7,021 bases of DNA from Planctomycetota bacterium (GTDB lineage: Bacteria > Planctomycetota > PLA2 > JAEUHO01): NCBI GenBank assembly GCA_029213105.1, contig JARGNS010000196.1:1-7021 (forward strand). The letters run 5' to 3'. Both the position numbers and the translations under genes were made by a program. Numbering within the stretch: the stretch's first letter is position 1; the number at the start of each line of letters is the position of its first letter. Below are positions 5,252 through 7,021 of the stretch, piece after piece. The notes beneath the pieces are model-generated. The model was not told the origin of the DNA. It did not search any database and saw only the letters and a program-made list of their open reading frames with translations.

Positions 5252-7021
5252 TCACCGGCAGGTGCGTTCGAGCCGCGCGGCGTCCTTGCGGTCCTGACAA
5301 TGGGGCTTTGCGGCCGCGCAGGCCGCGGTGAGGGCCGAGGCCGGCAGCGTGCCTGCGTTCACCAGGGCGTGGGTGAGGGAGGTCCGCAGCAGCCAATAGC
5401 GGCAGCCGAGCTCCGGGACCTGCCGGCCGAGCTGCTCCAAGCGCTCCAGCATGGCCGCTTCGCGGCCGACGGCGTTGGCGCCGCACGCCCGGGTGAGGGT
5501 CTCGGTGTCCTTGCGGCCCAGCTCGAAGGCCCGCAGGTAGGCCTCTTCCGCCTTCCGGAAGGTCCCGCCGGCGCCCTGCTCCAGCAGGCCGAGCTGGTTC
5601 CAGCCCTCGCCCTCCCAGAAGGCGCGCTCCGGGCTGGCGCCCAGGAGGCCGGGGGTGTCCATCTGCTGGAGGCGCTCGAGCGCGGCTCGCAGGGCCCGTC
5701 CGCGCAGCTGGGGGGGCAGCCGGCGGTTGAGGACCTGGACCTTCAGGCTGTCGAGCTCGTAGTGGGAGAGGATGCCCAGGCCGTGGGGGTCGCGCAGGCG
5801 GGCGTTGGCCTCCGGATCCAGGAACGGGGTGACCGGGCCGCCGCCCCCGTAGCCGCCGGCCGCCTCGTTGCCGCGCCCCATGCGCTCGGCGTGCTCTGAT
5901 TTCCTGTATTCTGCAAGCGCTTGGTCGAGGTGGTGGACGTTCGGGCGGTCCTGGGGCACGAGGGTCTCGCGCAGCACGACCTGCCAGGGGGAGGCCGGCA
6001 GGAAGTGGGTCCGTCCCTGGCCCGCATCGATCAGCATGCCGCTGCGGTCCTGGGCCGCGGAGAGCTGGGCGAAGCGGTGCAGCTGGTGGCCGTAGAGGGA
6101 TTCGGCGAACCGCACCCGGTCGGCGGGGGCCTGCACGAACAGGCTGCGTCCGGCGCCGGGGCCGTCGTGCTGGGGCCACGGCACCTGGGCGAGATCGGCC
6201 AGGGTCGGCGCGACGTCGGCCAGGTCGGCGGGATCCGTGCGCACCGCCGCGCTGCGCCCGGGCACATGCAGCAGGAAGGGCACCCGCAGCACGCCGTCCG
6301 CCAGCAGGAAGCCGTGGGTGCGCTCGTCGAGTTCTCCGATCATCTCGCCGTGGTCGGAGGTGAAGAGGATCGCCGCGTCCTCGCCCCGGATGCGGGCCAG
6401 GCCGTCGGCCAGCATGCCGAAGACCGCATCGCCGGCCTCGATGTCGCCCGCGTAGCGCCCATTGACGGCGTACGGGGCGTGGGGCTCGAAGATGTGGATC
6501 CAGACGAAGACGGAGTCGGTCGGTTCGTGCTTGCGGAGCCAGCGCAGGGCGCGCTTGACCGTCTCCGCGCCCGGTCGCTCGGCGACGCTGGCCTTCGAGG
6601 TGTCGGCCAGGCCGCCGTCATCGTAGTGGTCGAACGCCTCATCGAGACCGTAGCGTGTGCCGAGCACGGCGGCGGAGACGAAGGCGCCCGTCTTCCAGCC
6701 CTCGGCGCGCAGGGCCTCGGGCAGGAGGGGGAAGCCTCGCTGCGCGGCGGGGGCGAGCCGGCCGTAGGTATTGAGGCGCACGCCGGTGGCGGCGGGCGGC
6801 AGGCCCGCGAGCATGGTGGTGTGTGCCGGGAGTGTCAGCGGGACCGGGGTGCGCGCATCGACAAAGCGCCAGCCGCGGGCGGCGAGCTTGTCGAGGTGCG
6901 GGGTCTGGGGTGCGACGACCTCGGCGCCCTTGGGGGCGTAGGCCGAGACATGATCCCAGCGCCAGGTATCGCCGGTGAACAGCACGATCGTCTTGGGCGG
7001 CGGGCCGCGTTCCTCGTCGCC
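5252..7021 (-). CDS. Sulfatase-fold hydrolase/transferase with C-terminal helical extension (5' truncated)
   Basis: A member of the alkaline phosphatase/sulfatase superfamily (PF00884-type). The frame is open to the right edge, so the true start and any signal peptide or membrane anchor are outside; 589 residues are visible. Counting from the edge: metal-binding Asp18 in FTGDTWRWDH; PLTLPAHTTMLAGL (61-74) at the nucleophile position; AFVSAAVLGTRYGLDEAFDHYDD (113-135, in pieces); WIHIFEPHAPY (174-184); second metal site TSDHGE (Asp223, His224) and THG (His236); then LRVPFLLHVPG (245-255). True sulfatases need Cys/Ser-x-Pro-x-Arg, the Cys/Ser becoming formylglycine; here the matching stretch reads Thr63-Leu-Pro-Ala-His67, so formylglycine cannot form and Thr would be the nucleophile, as in phosphoethanolamine and lipoteichoic-acid transferases. 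The last 170 or so residues are helical and TPR-like (KAEEAYLRAFELGRKD). All five Cys lie in the final 80 residues, which may mean disulfides in an exported domain. The substrate is unknown. The secretin gene starts about 260 nt downstream on the same strand. Confidence 0.9.
   Translation of the reverse strand, partial: GDEERGPPPKTIVLFTGDTWRWDHVSAYAPKGAEVVAPQTPHLDKLAARGWRFVDARTPVPLTLPAHTTMLAGLPPAATGVRLNTYGRLAPAAQRGFPLLPEALRAEGWKTGAFVSAAVLGTRYGLDEAFDHYDDGGLADTSKASVAERPGAETVKRALRWLRKHEPTDSVFVWIHIFEPHAPYAVNGRYAGDIEAGDAVFGMLADGLARIRGEDAAILFTSDHGEMIGELDERTHGFLLADGVLRVPFLLHVPGRSAAVRTDPADLADVAPTLADLAQVPWPQHDGPGAGRSLFVQAPADRVRFAESLYGHQLHRFAQLSAAQDRSGMLIDAGQGRTHFLPASPWQVVLRETLVPQDRPNVHHLDQALAEYRKSEHAERMGRGNEAAGGYGGGGPVTPFLDPEANARLRDPHGLGILSHYELDSLKVQVLNRRLPPQLRGRALRAALERLQQMDTPGLLGASPERAFWEGEGWNQLGLLEQGAGGTFRKAEEAYLRAFELGRKDTETLTRACGANAVGREAAMLERLEQLGRQVPELGCRYWLLRTSLTHALVNAGTLPASALTAACAAAKPHCQDRKDAARLERTCR

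Noticed and set aside
5238..6179. 313-codon open frame on the - strand overlapping the sulfatase-like gene in another frame.
   Set aside because: The product is almost all Arg/Pro/Ala/Gly, typical of an out-of-frame read of GC-rich DNA, and it has no motif; the overlapping frame has clear sulfatase-fold motifs.

Overview
This is a strongly GC-rich bacterial chromosomal window. It holds five protein genes in two blocks that face each other. The family resemblance of the secretin (a TPR N-terminus, an 'LIELIKSSVNPAFW' block before the secretin domain, and a 'DGLTLDVRPTVSNDRRYITLEL' style core, quoted here only as a label for residues 521-534 and 753-773) is what I would expect from a planctomycete. 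A myxobacterial or other delta-like lineage cannot be excluded. No rRNA, tRNA, CRISPR array, transposase or phage gene was seen, so this looks like ordinary core and accessory chromosome rather than a mobile island.

Left block, + strand (1-1980). The C-terminal part of an oligopeptide/dipeptide (OppF/DppF-type) ABC transporter ATPase runs off the left edge. It is followed by a complete RidA-family enamine/imine deaminase (767-1162) and a complete HAD-superfamily hydrolase of the TIGR02253-like type (1252-1980). The gaps are 56 and 89 nt. The first two could share a transcript. The third has a TATGCT element 7 nt ahead of its ATG and may be transcribed separately as a leaderless message.

Convergent spacer (1981-2325). 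These 345 nt hold no gene I can support. They contain a good intrinsic terminator for the leftward gene (2279-2305), an uninterrupted run of 12 G (2257-2268) and small inverted repeats.

Right block, - strand (2326-7021). A sulfatase-fold protein with a C-terminal helical/TPR-like extension runs off the right edge (5252-7021). About 260 nt downstream of it is a complete 888-residue TPR-containing lipoprotein secretin (2326-4992), an outer-membrane gate protein of the GspD/PilQ superfamily. The 259-nt spacer between them (4993-5251) is unusually rich in inverted repeats: a probable terminator hairpin, two adjacent strong stem-loops, and a perfect 12-bp palindrome just upstream of the secretin ribosome-binding site.

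I do not see a clearly new multi-gene system here. The points most worth a second look are the structured secretin leader with its palindrome, the sulfatase-fold enzyme that has Thr in place of the formylglycine Cys/Ser, and the 12-G tract.
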